DNA from: Lineolata rhizophorae
Taxonomy: Eukaryota; Ascomycota; Dothideomycetes; Lineolatales; Lineolataceae
DNA: 64,000 nt
Direction: 5' to 3'
Assembly: GCA_010093515.1 (NCBI GenBank)
Contig: MU001682.1
Location: 255,997 to 319,996, forward strand
Shown here: one piece after another, positions 15,401 to 25,825 of the stretch
Position numbering within the stretch: the first letter of the stretch is position 1
How the letters are laid out: every line of letters starts with the position of its first letter
Translations under genes and position numbers: made by a program
The notes under the pieces: generated by a model
Databases searched by the model: none
Seen by the model: the letters and a program-made list of their open reading frames with translations, nothing else
What the model was told of the DNA's origin: nothing

Positions 15401-17262
15401 GACAAAAGTCAGGCAACCAAACACCCGGGGTGGTGCCTTAGCGCCCATTCTCGCGCACCGCCACGGCGGCGCACTCTTCTTGCTAGAGCAGTCTTCCTCT
15501 GTTCGATATCGTTTCGAGCATCTCCCATGTATTGTTGTCGTCCATTTAAAGGGGCCTCAATCCCATAATTCATGGACACTGACTACGGGTCGTTCCTTCG
15601 TCTTAAGCATATACCTTCCCTAACATTTTTAAGACGTTCCCTTCCGGTTACGTTAGTCATTTCTCCATCCTTAACGATCGGTGCTTGATAACGAATAGAC
15701 TGGCAAAAGTTGATCTTACACCATTTTATAATCCGCTATCGCCGCGTTCAGGCAACGTCCGAATCCAAGCTCTTCTAAACTCCGAGAATACGATAAGCCG
15801 CTTCTGTCTCGTTCATCAAATATTCTCCAGTCTCAAGGGGAAAGGCTTCGACAGGGAGCCTGTCCTCACCTTCACTCAACCACGCACGATCCCCAGAGCT
15901 CAAGCGCAACCGTATCTTCTCTTTTCTCTTCATTTCGGCATGGAGCCAACCCAAAAGTGCTCTCCAGAGTGCACCGGGGGCCAGACTGGTCTTGGCGCCC
16001 GAGGAGCCGCGGACGAGCGGACTTGTTCTTTTCACGCCGCCCATTGTCAGTTTGCCCAGCAACACATTGAGCAGATCAATGCTCCTTCCAGAACCTCAGG
16101 GCTAGACGAGCACTCGCGTGGCTCTGGCAGCCAAGGCGACGCTCACGGGCAGGCTCCCGCTTCCCGACGATCTCGCCGTGTCGAGCACGCAGGACATCCA
16201 CCGGGACTAGGCTCCGGACAGGTTGACGGTAATAGTGAGTACCCGCGATTTGCTTGGTATCAATCCGTACGTCTTAGCATTCGAAGGTCATCCCAGGTCT
16301 AGCTCGACTCCCTTCACGAACGGTTTGACGAACCAACACTATCAGCACTCCGCCGCGTCGTGTACGCTTGTCGCCGGTTCCCAGGGGCACTCGAGTCCAA
16401 GCCACACGGCCACCAATGCGAACAATGTGGTCTCCTCTACAGCAGGATTTCTGACGACGAACCAACAACGCCCCGCTGGCGGAAACGTTGATCATGCGAC
16501 ATTGGCGCTCACGACATTCTTGGTTTCGAAGGGACCTTGGAGTGAATATGAGTGCCATGACCTGCAAGCTGTGTTCGATATGGTCACACAGTTCCCACGG
16601 AGGCCCAATTGATCGACGACGACCCACGGCTTGAACGGAGACAGGCCAATATGTGGACCGGTTTCACGACACTGTCGATTTTCCATCAAACGCCCGTCCT
16701 AAGGAGACTCCTTCCTAGGGTAGTACTTCACAACGAGCTCTTTCTGCATGTCTTCTCTATTCTCATTGGCCCCCGGAAATTTTTCTTGTTCAGTGTCTCA
16801 ACTTGGTAGTTTTTGGAAAATGTTTGTCGTTCCGGTGAAAATGTATGGGTACCACGGATTGGTGGACGCTTTGCGTGGCGAATCTTTCAAAAGTCTTCAG
16901 TCAAGGCAGCTTTTGTCGGTGACAAACCAAAAGATCGTACGCAGTCAGCTGGTCTGACATTTGGCAATTGGACTCTTTCAGACCGTATTTTGTCGAATGC
17001 GCTCGTACTTTGCTTTCCGATTTCCCTTCTGCTTGTATTATTAGATCCGCTTGTCAATGCGATGAGATACCGGTATCTCCAAAAGATGGTTCCTGAAGTA
17101 GTTTTGAGATATCGGCGAAGCTTTCGCATGTCAGAGGTGCACACGCGGTGCCCTTAATCAGAGACCGTGACGACACCAGAAATGCTCGAGCGGTAGATGG
17201 AGGGTTAAGTATGGCGCTCTATTCCTTTAGCCCGCACGTCTATGGCAGCGTCTACCCTGTTT
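12488..17262. other. 4.8-kb stretch with no confident gene
   Basis: Both strands contain only weak ORFs. A minus-strand frame at 14207-14911 (234 codons) and plus-strand frames at 15264-15623 and 15685-16302 match no family I know. The part at about 15490-15940 has a leader-like look (TTTAAA at 15545 and pyrimidine-rich runs), and a GT-AG intron could join frames around 16230-16310, so a poorly conserved or decayed gene in 15.6-16.6 kb is possible. Homopolymer runs occur at 12796, 13527 and 14250. Confidence 0.35.
15942..16612 (+). other. Possible hypothetical or decayed gene, unresolved
   Basis: An ATG at 15942 follows a leader-like region and opens about 95 codons rich in Gly, Ser, His and Arg. 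A GTGAGT at about 16232 and an AG at about 16305 could form an intron. One downstream frame reads CEQCGLLYSR, which resembles half of a zinc-binding knuckle, but another frame (TPFTNGLTNQ) is also open and no frame gives a convincing product. I do not recognise it and it may be non-coding. Confidence 0.15.
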
Positions 17263-18331
17263 TCACAGTCTCGGCTTGTTCTTAATATACTCAACCTTGT
17301 TAATGCACGATCCGACTTTTTCGAGCGACACCTCAACAACGTCACCGTCATTGAGCCACAGCTGAGGCTTCCTGCCCATGCCAACGCCCTGCGGACTGCA
17401 ATAGGTTAGCTCGGGCAGCACGGCATGCACTTTACAGGACGGCCACGTACGTTCCAGTAAAAATGAGGTCGCCGGGTAAGAGCGTGGTGCCGTGCGACAG
17501 CCGCGAGACGGTCTGGGCAACGCCAAAAATCATGTCCCTAGTAGTAGAGTCCTGCACCATCTGGCCGTTGACCTTTGTCGTGATACGCAGCGCCTGAGGG
17601 TCGCCAATGAGCTTGGCGGAGACGATACCGGGCCCCAGGGGTGCCCAACCGTCGAAACCCTTGCCCAGCGCCCACTGGCCGCCGCCCCGCCGGAGCTGCC
17701 ACTCGCGATGCGACACGTCATTGCCCACGGCATAGCCGGCAACGTACTCTAGCGCCTTCGACTCCGGGATGTCGGCGCCTTCCTTGCCAATCACGGCGAC
17801 GAGCTCGCACTCGTAGTCGAGCCCGTCGACCGCTTGGCACGACGCCGGCACGGGGATGGGGTCGAACGGGCCCGCGACGGAAGTCACGGGTTTGTAAAAG
17901 AGCACGGGATGCTCGGGAATCGGCATGCCGGACTGCGTTCGCCCGGTGAGTTTCAAAACGCATCTTGGGCCGGGCCCCCAGGGAAATTAGTCGTCGCGAC
18001 GAACCTCGTGCGCATGCCGCTCATAGTTCAGGCCGAGGCACCTGACCGTCTTGACGTCCTCGCGCGCAAGCGGCGCGAGCAGCAGCCGCACGTCCTGCAC
18101 AGCCGCGCGCCTTCAGCAATTGCCCTTTCCGCAAATCCACTGTGGTCACTATGGACGTACCACGACGGTGTCGGTGACTTCGTGCCGGTCAAACGGCGAG
18201 CCGTGAATGACCCTAGCTTGTGTCGCCTTGCCAATGTCTGTCACACCAGGAGGGAGTATCGCATCACCGTAATAAGTCCGGCCATCCTTCGCGAGGAATC
18301 TGACCAGTCGCTGTCGCGTGTGAGCAGCCAT
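17263..18331 (-). CDS. Fumarylacetoacetate hydrolase-domain protein (FAHD family), frame discontinuity in exon 2
   Basis: Minus-strand exons are about 18331-18161, 18092-18005, 17932-17451 and 17395-17263. The product starts MAAHTRQRLVRFLAKDGRTYYGD and shows the FAH core: VRCLGLNY, GMPIPEHPVLFYKP, LDYECELVAVIGKE (metal-binding acidic residues), GYAVGNDVSHREWQ, GFDGWAPLGPG and GDLIFTGTPQGVGMGR. The family cleaves C-C bonds of acylpyruvates or oxaloacetate-like diketo acids with Mg2+. Exon 2 is odd: the conserved helix DVRLLLAPLA and the following DVKTVRCLGLNY are in different frames within about 10 bp (near 18055-18065). Splicing to the AG at about 18059 would restore the frame (279 residues) but delete the helix. 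A sequencing indel, an unusual splice or a recently damaged gene are all possible. Substrate unknown. Confidence 0.8.
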
Positions 18332-18787
18332 TGTCGCCAGAAAGGAAACCTAGGAGATGGGAGGTGCGAATGCGGACCCGACCTCAAAACATACCGAAAA
18401 GGAAGTCATTCTGCCAAGGTTACGAGATCGTGTGAACCATCCAAACAACAAAGAAGCCCAGACGAAAGAGAAGGACATATATACTTACGTTGAGCGAGGA
18501 GGAGTCGCAGTACGGGCGAAGTTGTTCCGTCCACTCGGACTGGTCGCCGAGCGGCTCAAGCGGCTAAGCTCAGGGCGCGACCAGCGTCAGCCTAGGAAGG
18601 TCTTCCGAGGTTCAGCACCAAAACCCCTAGCGTCCGTTGTCTGCGTGATAGACAGCTCGCCAGGTCGCATACCGTAGGCACATCACATCGCACGAACATC
18701 GCTACATCGACGCATTCGTCCCTCTCGCTACCGTCCGCTCGCCAACCGCATCTCGTATCGTTCCGGTGGTGTAGCATCGCTCTCTGG
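18332..18787. promoter_or_regulatory. Divergent promoter of the FAH gene and SDHAF1
   Basis: About 456 bp between two start codons pointing apart. No conserved site is recognised. Confidence 0.35.
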
Positions 18788-19172
18788 ATGCCCCGACTGT
18801 CGGGCCTGCAGCGGGACGTCCTGTCGCTGTACAGGGCCTGCCTGAGGGCGGCGCGGAAGAAGCCAGCGGTACGTTGAAGGCGCGCTCGAGGAACGCGACC
18901 GACCGGCGGGGAACTTAGTCGGGATGGAATCTCACAGGGGCATCTCGAGAGCAGGACACGAGGGCGAATTTCATCGAGTTCGCAAGGTGGGTCTGCTGTC
19001 GCCCCCACCCGTCGTGCGCCGCTTCGGCTAACAAAGTCCCAGGCGAGAGTTTCGAGCCAACGCGAGCATCGACAGGAAGAACTTCGCGGCCATCGAGTTC
19101 ATGCTGCGCAAGGGACAACGGCAGCTGGAGATTTGCAGCTCGCCGGGCATCAGGAACATCGTTCCGCGGTAG
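18788..19172 (+). CDS. SDH6: Succinate dehydrogenase assembly factor 1 (Sdh6/SDHAF1), LYR protein
   Basis: Three exons: 18788-18868, about 18955-18986 (or from 18952) and 19043-19172, giving 80 or 81 residues. The protein begins MPRLSGLQRDVLSLYRACLRAARKKPA, with the LYR motif at residues 14-16, continues TRANFIEFARREFRANASID and ends AAIEFMLRKGQRQLEICSSPGIRNI. This matches fungal SDHAF1 closely, both in the LYR helix and in the RKGxRQLE/SPGIR end. The protein works in the mitochondrial matrix and helps insert or protect the Fe-S clusters of the Sdh2 subunit of complex II. The gene is too small and too split to appear as one ORF. Two nearby AG acceptors 3 bp apart (18951, 18954) leave a one-residue uncertainty (Q). 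Confidence 0.85.
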
Positions 19173-19513
19173 AGCCCGAGGGCGGGCAGCGGTGGCGCGC
19201 CGTCACGTGACAGCGAGACGAAGTTCGCGAATGTTCGGGGCGCTTCCCGTGGCGCGGAGCGCCCGGCACGCGCCTGCCGCGCCAGCTCGGGTGCTCGCGA
19301 GCGCGGGCTGAGCAGCTTCCCCGCGTCGATGCGCGAAGCAGCCAGAACCGTCCCCGCAGCTGCCGGATCCGTCCAGATGAGGTCAGGCCATGCAAATTGC
19401 GCCGCGTCACCGCACCTTCCAGAAGGCGGCCGCCAAGGTATAAAGAAGCCGCCGGCTGCTGCCATCGCTCCTTCCTTCTAGCACCACAGAACAACAGAAG
19501 CAGAAGCAGTCTC
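19173..19513 (+). promoter_or_regulatory. Heat-shock promoter of the small HSP gene
   Basis: The region holds a perfect three-unit heat shock element, TTCGCGAATGTTC (19224-19236), a second two-unit site TTCCAGAA (19417-19424), and a TATAAA box at 19439-19444. Spacing suggests transcription starting near 19470. Heat shock elements are bound by Hsf1. Confidence 0.7.
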
Positions 19514-19603
19514 ATGCAACCTCTGCGCACAACCTTCCGAAGACTCCCTCGCAGAATCATCGTCCCAGCTCCAAGCGCCCGCATTCACACCACACCTCGC
19601 AAC

Positions 19604-20188
19604 ATGTCTCTCTTCCCGCGCTTCCAGGAGTTCTCTCCCCTCTTCCGCATGCTTGACGACTACGACAAGCTTGCGCGCAACATGCCCAGCGGCACCTCTG
19701 CCATCCGCGCCTTCTCCCCCAAGTTCGATGTGCGCGAGGTGAAGGATGCCTACGAGCTTCACGGCGAGCTTCCCGGCATCGCCCAGAAAGATGTCAACAT
19801 CGAGTGGTCCGACGCCAACACCCTCACCATCAGCGGCCACACGGAGCACCACCGTGAGAGCGGTGAGCCGCCGCGGGGGTTCGTGACTGAGGAGGGCCAC
19901 CACGAGTACCACAAGCCCACCGTCGAGGACGCGCCCGAGGCCGAGGGCAGCAAGCAGCCCCAGGAAACCGCCGTCACCAAGACCGACGAAAACAAGGAGG
20001 TCGCCGGCAAGGATGCCCAGCCTAAGTACTGGGTCACCGAGCGTTCCGTCGGCGAGTTCCACCGCTCCTTCAGCTTCCCCGGCCGCGTCGACCATGACAA
20101 CGTCAAGGCCAGCCTCAAGGACGGCATCCTCTCCATCGTCGTCCCCAAGGCCTCGGCTCCGAAGCCGCGCCGTATCAACATCGAGTAA
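19604..20188 (+). CDS. hsp30: Small heat shock protein, Hsp20/Hsp30 family
   Basis: From the ATG at 19604 the protein has 194 residues (MSLFPRFQEFSPLFRMLDDYD). The alpha-crystallin domain starts near residue 35 (FSPKFDVREVKDAYELHGELPGI), is split by a Glu/Lys/Pro-rich insert of about 60 residues (as in Neurospora Hsp30) and resumes at YWVTERSVGEFHRSFSFPGRVD with the LKDGILSIVVPK strand. It ends with RRINIE. Small HSPs bind unfolding proteins as ATP-independent holdases. No intron. The ATG at 19604 has A at -3. A further in-frame ATG at 19514 would add 30 residues rich in Arg and lacking acids (MQPLRTTFRRLPRR...), which looks like a mitochondrial targeting leader; both starts lie downstream of the TATA box. 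Confidence 0.92.
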   Translation: MSLFPRFQEFSPLFRMLDDYDKLARNMPSGTSAIRAFSPKFDVREVKDAYELHGELPGIAQKDVNIEWSDANTLTISGHTEHHRESGEPPRGFVTEEGHHEYHKPTVEDAPEAEGSKQPQETAVTKTDENKEVAGKDAQPKYWVTERSVGEFHRSFSFPGRVDHDNVKASLKDGILSIVVPKASAPKPRRINIE

Positions 20189-20913
20189 ACGGTTCAGTCC
20201 GGCCTCATCCGTGCCCTCAATTTTGGAAGTGTCCGGCCACTGATGCGGCTCTCTTCACTTTTTCTCCTCTACGAGTAACGGTAATGGAAGTGTACTGCCG
20301 GCTTGAAAGGATGGGAGGTGTTTTCGAACTAACATCACGGCGACAACTTCACCGATGCATGGGGAGCAAGTCTAGGGTTCACAGTCGGTCCTTCTAATGG
20401 TTACTATTCAGCAGCATGGTTATGGAGTTTAGTGCTTTGTTCTCTTCACACAATTTCGGGATGTAAATAGTCTCGGAAAAAAATAGTGAGGGGTATTTAC
20501 CTGTTTTCTACAAAACAAGCTCCTTCAATTGCCAATTCGTGACGTGATGCGGCCGTAACAACTGTGTCCTGGGCGACACGCTGTCATGGCATATCTCATG
20601 ACCGATTTGTGCTTTTGAATGGGGCAAGTCCTAGCTATCCCACGTAGTACGCCTACGATACCCTAGTTCGGATGCTGCCGCGATTATGAAAACCTGCTTG
20701 CGCGGCTAATGTACCGCAACCGCCACATAAGTAAGTAGCTGGCAGAGTATCCGATTCGACAACCTAATTCGCGTTACACGCTTGTACTCTGTCCCTCTTG
20801 CTCTTGCGTTGCTAGTTCTTCTTGCCATGTCAATAATTCAGTCCCGAAGACTTAAATTGAGTCTAAGGGCTTCGATCTTTGCTTCCTGCTGTTAGACACT
20901 CAAACCGCAGCCC
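20189..20913. other. Spacer between the small HSP gene and the Tc1 element
   Basis: About 725 bp with 3' flank of the HSP gene and AT-rich DNA; no ORF or RNA gene recognised. Confidence 0.5.
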
Positions 20914-20915
20914 TA

Positions 20916-20969
20916 CCCCCTCTCAAGGGTACATACATAAGTTTTCCTAGTGCCCCGCTAAGCATGGGT
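20916..20969 (+). repeat. Left terminal inverted repeat of the Tc1 element
   Basis: Pairs with 22326-22371; 17 bp outer block and about 29 bp inner block, separated by an 8-bp insertion only in this copy. Confidence 0.85.
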
Positions 20970-21628
20970 TTCCAGCTGAGCGAGGGCCTAACGCCACCAA
21001 AAAGAATATCACCATTTTGTACACCCGCCCTGAGCTGTAATTATATCTTGGCATCGCTGCTTTATTGTATTAATTAACCCTACTAGCTGCTCCTTAGTAA
21101 TAATATTCTAAGCTTTAGAAATAACCTCTCGCAGTTAATTGTAAGAAAAACACCTATTTCTGTACTTATCCTTAATATAATCCTTTATCCAGTTCTAGAT
21201 AGTCTCAATATGATTTAAATTAGGAGAAAAAGGGGTTAAAAGATAGTGTGAATTCCACGCTCGCTCAGCTCCTCAAGGGTAGATCTAGCAACATAACCAG
21301 GAGCTCCATCTTGTAGAAGTAGGAGACCTCGATTTATCTGTATCCAGCCGTCAATTAGAGGAAGCACCCCTTGCAGTATGTCTCCTAAGCAATAGTACCC
21401 TATTTATTTTCCTAAAAGAGGTAAGGCCCCTTTTCTCTACTATAGAAACAGCCCTAAAATATCCATCTACGACGCTTTGGAACTTTGAAGTACATAGGTT
21501 AAATCAAAGACCTCATCCTTCTTCCGGGTAACATGCTTTTGGGGATGGAGAGCTCCTGTAAGCTACATCTTATCCGTCTACAGGATATTCTTCCATTGAT
21601 CTCTGGTCCAGTTAACATGCTTAAGAGC

Positions 21629-22042
21629 CTACTCTAGTCGCTTTGCCTTATTTTGCTCAGAGAGAGGAGGCTTATGTTGTGCAATATGTCGCTTGTAGCC
21701 ACGGCGTTGTAGAGCATTTCGGATAGCGTATTCAGAGACATTCCAATGCCTGAAAGGCCCAGCAGCGAGCTCAAGGCAGGACATGAGGCGATTTGTCCGT
21801 GATGCTCGAATAAATGCTTCCAACTGGTCAACTTGAGCTTCTGAAAGAACAGGAGGCCTTCCTCTACGCTTCCGAGGAGTTGGATGGTCTGTATGGCAGG
21901 CCCACTGGACTTGATGTTGTGAGATATTCAGATGCCGAGCTATTGCCTCATATGTCCAGCCAATTGACCTAAGCGTAAGACACTGAAGACGCTGGTCACG
22001 CGTAAGATTTGGGCGATGCCTCCTAGGTGTCTGTGGCTCCAT
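21629..22042 (-). pseudogene. Tc1-type transposase, N-terminal fragment
   Basis: Open frame for 137 residues from ATG at 22042 to a TAG at 21629-21631. It holds two helix-turn-helix segments and a GRP(P) linker (RGRPPVLSE), as in Tc1-type DNA-binding domains, and ends at KAKRLE just before the catalytic domain. The remainder of the gene (to about 21050) is interrupted by several stops, so no active enzyme is expected. Confidence 0.85.
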
Positions 22043-22049
22043 AGAACAG

Positions 22050-22195
22050 CGAGCGAGTAGGTATGTAAGCAAGCGAGGTGTATGAGCGAGCGAGGTGTAT
22101 GAGCAAGTAGATATGTGAGCGAGCAAGTAGGTATGTGAGCGAGCAAGTAGATGTGTGAGCAAGTGAGCAGATGTATGAGTAGATGTGTAGAAAAG
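22050..22195. repeat. Minisatellite within the Tc1 element
   Basis: About seven imperfect copies of a roughly 20-bp unit with GAGCGAGCAAGTAGGTATGT-like sequence lie between the transposase start and the right terminal repeat. Copies differ in length and by G/A changes. Confidence 0.75.
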
Positions 22196-22325
22196 TAGAA
22201 AAGAAGGATATAATCGCGAAAATATACAACAGATAAATGGCATATTATGTCATCATGTAATGGTAACCTACAATGTGCTGGAAGGTTCTAGAGTAATCAC
22301 TTACTGGAAATGGCTAGTGGAAGTG

Positions 22326-22371
22326 ACCCCTGCTTAGCGTGGCACTAGGAAAACGTACCCTTGAGAGGAGG
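22326..22371 (-). repeat. Right terminal inverted repeat of the Tc1 element
   Basis: Inverted match to 20916-20969 with three or four substitutions; flanked outside by TA at 22372-22373. Confidence 0.85.
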
Positions 22372-22373
22372 TA

Positions 22374-24709
22374 TTCATTCTACCTGGCCTGATGGTCCCA
22401 AACCTTCACTCTAGGTGTTACTCTCGTTTCGTAGATTGGTCGCAAGCGTTATTTGGTTTGCAATGACTTGGTAAAGTATTTTGATTGCGTCTTGCCGTTG
22501 GCCTTATCTATAGACGTGAGAATGTCTCCGAGCGATATCGACCCGGAGGTGAAGAGTCCGACTTAAGCTCGTCGTAGCGGATGCGCGATAGCCTTTCGTA
22601 AGATTTAACGAAGGTGCCCTCGCAAAATCTGAAGTCACACTCGACTGTCAAGCAATCGAGGTCGATGTCTTCGAATACCTCGGGGATCTGAACCGGGTGG
22701 CCCCTCCGGGAGCAAAACAGCATTTACTATATTTCCCCTTCCGTGTAGTGGCCGCTCCCCTATTGACCATGCGAAAAAGCCGGCGCCATGACTAGTTCGC
22801 GGTTCTTCCGATCATTGGATACGATTAAATGAGGTAGTGTGGTCTTAGCTTGGCTCCCGCTAAAAGCCCGTTGGGGTGAGGTATGTGATGCGAACAAAGC
22901 ACATCTCCCGGCTCGATATCCTCAGCATTCATCCGCAAAGAGCAATGGTGACAAGAAGAATCCTCCCAATCTTCTTGATAGCTCGATGAAGCAAGGCAGG
23001 AAATGTTATTTAGTGAAAATTCCTAAGATTGATTTAAAAGCGTTATTTATTGCGTCAAATTAATGCATCGATATATAATAAACGGTGCACTCCGCAACCC
23101 TCCCGCGGATCACTCTAGCTCTTTTTACCACACATTTGAACCCTGTTGGACCTAAAATGGCCCATCGGGCCGCTTATAGGTGGTCGAGAGTCAACGAGCA
23201 ACCGAGATTCTTAAGTAGGGGCTACGGCAGAGTAAGGCATGCGAACAAGTAGAAGCTGAATCAAAAAGAATGCGGGTGGTGAGAGAAGACCCGTTTCCTT
23301 CTAGAGGACTCAGACACATATATACTATGCGTGGCATTTCCACAGGGTAGACTTCAACTTGGCAGTTTCTACCAATGCAATACGCCGAGGTGCTAAGATT
23401 GGACAGGTGCAGAAAAGTGTCACTGGGCCATGTGCTGAGCTATAGTAATGTCCAGTCAATAACTGATACAGCACACTACAGCGCCAATATCGGACGAGTA
23501 GAAAAGAACATTAGCCCGGGTAGGTGGGCTACCATAGCGTCTAATCATAGGTGGAACGCTTGCAGACGAGGCATACCGAGATGAACTTACAACAAGGCTG
23601 TCCTCTTCCTGGTTTCGCCCAGAAATACGGCCGTAGCTGAGTCCCCCACTGCCACACATGAACTTCCGGGAGCCGCTTGTATGAGAGGCTTAGGTGTATC
23701 TCATTTTGGTCTATGCAGTAACAGATGGTACTGCAAAACTGCAATGGTTTTAGTACACTTGGCACATCTAGGCAAGTCTAAGTCTTGACACTCCCAGGGC
23801 CCGCTCTATAGGGATCGGGTTTGCAAGTTCGACTGATTCTCCTGTTGAACTACACAGATCTGAATAGGAGGGTGAAACTGAGGAGCAAATTTTCCTTTCA
23901 TATGTTTATCGGTTGGTATATATTGTTGAAGTGCTATAACACTTAGTGTGGCCCAGGGGTTTAGAAATAGATGAAGACCTTAGACGGTAGGTATTTGGCA
24001 TCGAGCGTGTTTCCATGTATAACTTTGTAGCGTATGCTCAAGTGCATTATTGCAATAAGTCAACTTCGTATAAAGGTAGAGCATGAACACTTAATCGGCG
24101 CTTTTTAAGTCGCGTGCGTCACGAAAAATGAGAACATCATTGCACCGGCTAGGCAATAGAACTAAGATAGGAATTGAGCAAAGGGTAAAATGCTACAGAT
24201 GAGGTTGAATTGGCATTGATACTGTGTTGGTCATGGGCAACAAGGCTAGATTCGACTTCGATCACCGAGAAGGCTTTTGGTTCGCTCCCTAGTCAAGCGT
24301 TTAGGTTCGTACTAATGCTAGAGATATTAGTCACTATAGCTCTATTACTTGTAAGTAATAAGAACTACCGTTTTCTTCCTTATAAAGAAAGGAGAAAAAA
24401 CCAAATCATTTATTCATCACTATGCCAGTATCTGATAAACAAATGCATAGCTGCGTTTATTACTTGGGTAGTTAGACTCCTGTCTCTTTGGGTATGGCGA
24501 GACTGAAAAAAACACAACTCCGTCCTGTAACCCAATGCGAAGAAAACAGAGAAGTTCATGATATGCTTAAACGAAAATGCTTTACGAAAAAAATCAACAG
24601 CTGGTAACAATAGCGTACAGGGTCATAAGCTTAACCTCCATCCTATGCCTACGAAGAAAATCCAAGTCGAGTATCTTCTTTCTACATTCCTTATTCCCCC
24701 CTTATCCCT
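22374..24709. other. Gene-poor, AT-leaning stretch
   Basis: About 2.3 kb with only short unrecognised ORFs on both strands. TA and AA runs are common, which may reflect old RIP-mutated repeats. No domain, RNA gene or terminal repeat was identified. Confidence 0.45.
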
Positions 24710-25825
24710 CTAAAAGTTTCGCGAAGACGATACCGGCTCCGTTGGCTTCTGTCTCGTCGTGTAGCCGTTCGCGTAACCGGCGGTACCATTGGTGTAGCCG
24801 TTGGCCGCACCGTCGGTGCCATTGCCGTAGAACCTCCCGCTGCCCGCCTGGATTGCGCCTGCGTTGTTGGCTTCGAGTGCGGCCATGGACATGGTTCCTG
24901 GTGCGCGCTCCTCTTCGTGCCAGGTGCCGCGGCGGCTGCGGTTGGTCGAGATAAAGTCGATGGCGAACGAGAAGACATAGCCGTCGTAGACGAGGGCAAC
25001 GACCCACTCGACTATGGCGGCTGCATTCCACTGGTCGCGCCGTTGCGTCACGCCGAAGGCGATGGCTAGGCCGATGCTAACCAGGATGAAGGTAAGCTTC
25101 ATCCAAAAGGAGATGCGTAATATGGGTGCGTCGCGGAAGTGGATGCCGAGGCGCTGGTACTCAGCGCACGTAGCAATGGCTGAGATGATGTAGCCGACGC
25201 TGCGAAGCCGTGGCTGGTTAGCATGTCGCTGTTCGGGGCTGGACGAACGTCCGCAATTGGGGCCTCGACTCACATAAAGAGGCCGAGGAATGCGTTGTGA
25301 AGCGTTGGGTGTCTCAAGGTGTCGAAGATGCTGAGCAGGATAAGGCCGACGCCGCCCGCGATGGCGGTGAAGATGGACACTACAGAGAGGATCCTCTGCG
25401 TCCATGACGTGTTGCGCTCCAGCTTGCCGCGATGTCGTAACCACCGCTCAAGAATGAAGACGAGGTCAAATGTGACTACGGCGGTGGTACCCATCGCAAT
25501 GAATAAAGGCTTCATGGTGGTTCGCGCACCAACATCTGGTTGCGGGTCCAGTTAGCGACCGATTGGATGAATGCGCGGCGTGATGTGGAGGGCCGTACCA
25601 GATATAAACCTGCAGCGACGCTTTCGTTAGCCAAATGAACGCGCAAAAAAAAAAAAAAAAAAAAGGACGGGTCCGTTATACTCACGCAATTGTCTGGCCT
25701 TGAGACATGGTGGAGTATTTGGGAGAATCCTCGGCCACTATCCACCAGAGGAGCATAGCCAACAGCATGGCCAGCCATACCGTCGCCGAGAAAACGGGCA
25801 CGATCCAGTAAGGAAAACGCGCCAT
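24710..25825 (-). CDS. SFK1: Sfk1-like membrane protein (Frag1/DRAM/Sfk1 family)
   Basis: Minus-strand exons 25825-25686, 25609-25599, 25535-25274 and 25199-24710 give 300 residues. About six membrane segments are visible, starting with WIVPVFSATVWLAMLLAMLLWW and including a KPLFIAMGTTAVVTFDLVFILERWLRH segment typical of fungal Sfk1. The Frag1/DRAM/Sfk1 family includes yeast Sfk1, a plasma membrane protein that supports Stt4 PI4-kinase and lipid asymmetry. The C-terminal 80 residues are polar with YxNGT-like repeats (NGTDGAANGYTNGTAGYANGYT). Exon 2 is an 11-nt microexon that codes AFIS(D); without it the frame is lost. Both introns beside it have GCTAAC branch sites. Intron 1 holds a run of about 20 T on the coding strand. 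Confidence 0.85.

Larger units (their letters stand above)
20914..22373 (-). mobile_element. Tc1/mariner DNA transposon with TIRs and TA duplication, transposase decayed
   Basis: The element spans 20916-22371 (1456 bp) between TA dinucleotides at 20914-20915 and 22372-22373. Its ends are inverted repeats: both outer ends read CTCTCAAGGGTAC then GTTTTCCTAGTGCC and CGCTAAGCA inward, with an 8-bp extra stretch in the left copy. The transposase is on the minus strand from an ATG at 22042: the first 137 codons are open and give the HTH region (NLTRDQRLQCLTLRS, TYEAIARHLNISQHQVQ, RKRRGRPPVLSE). After about 21640 the frame is broken by many TAG/TAA codons, but DGAPGYVARSTLEEL and SPNLNHIET show the Tc1-type DDE catalytic core. 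Most stops look like C-to-T changes in CAG or CAA, as RIP would give. So it is non-autonomous now. Confidence 0.9.
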
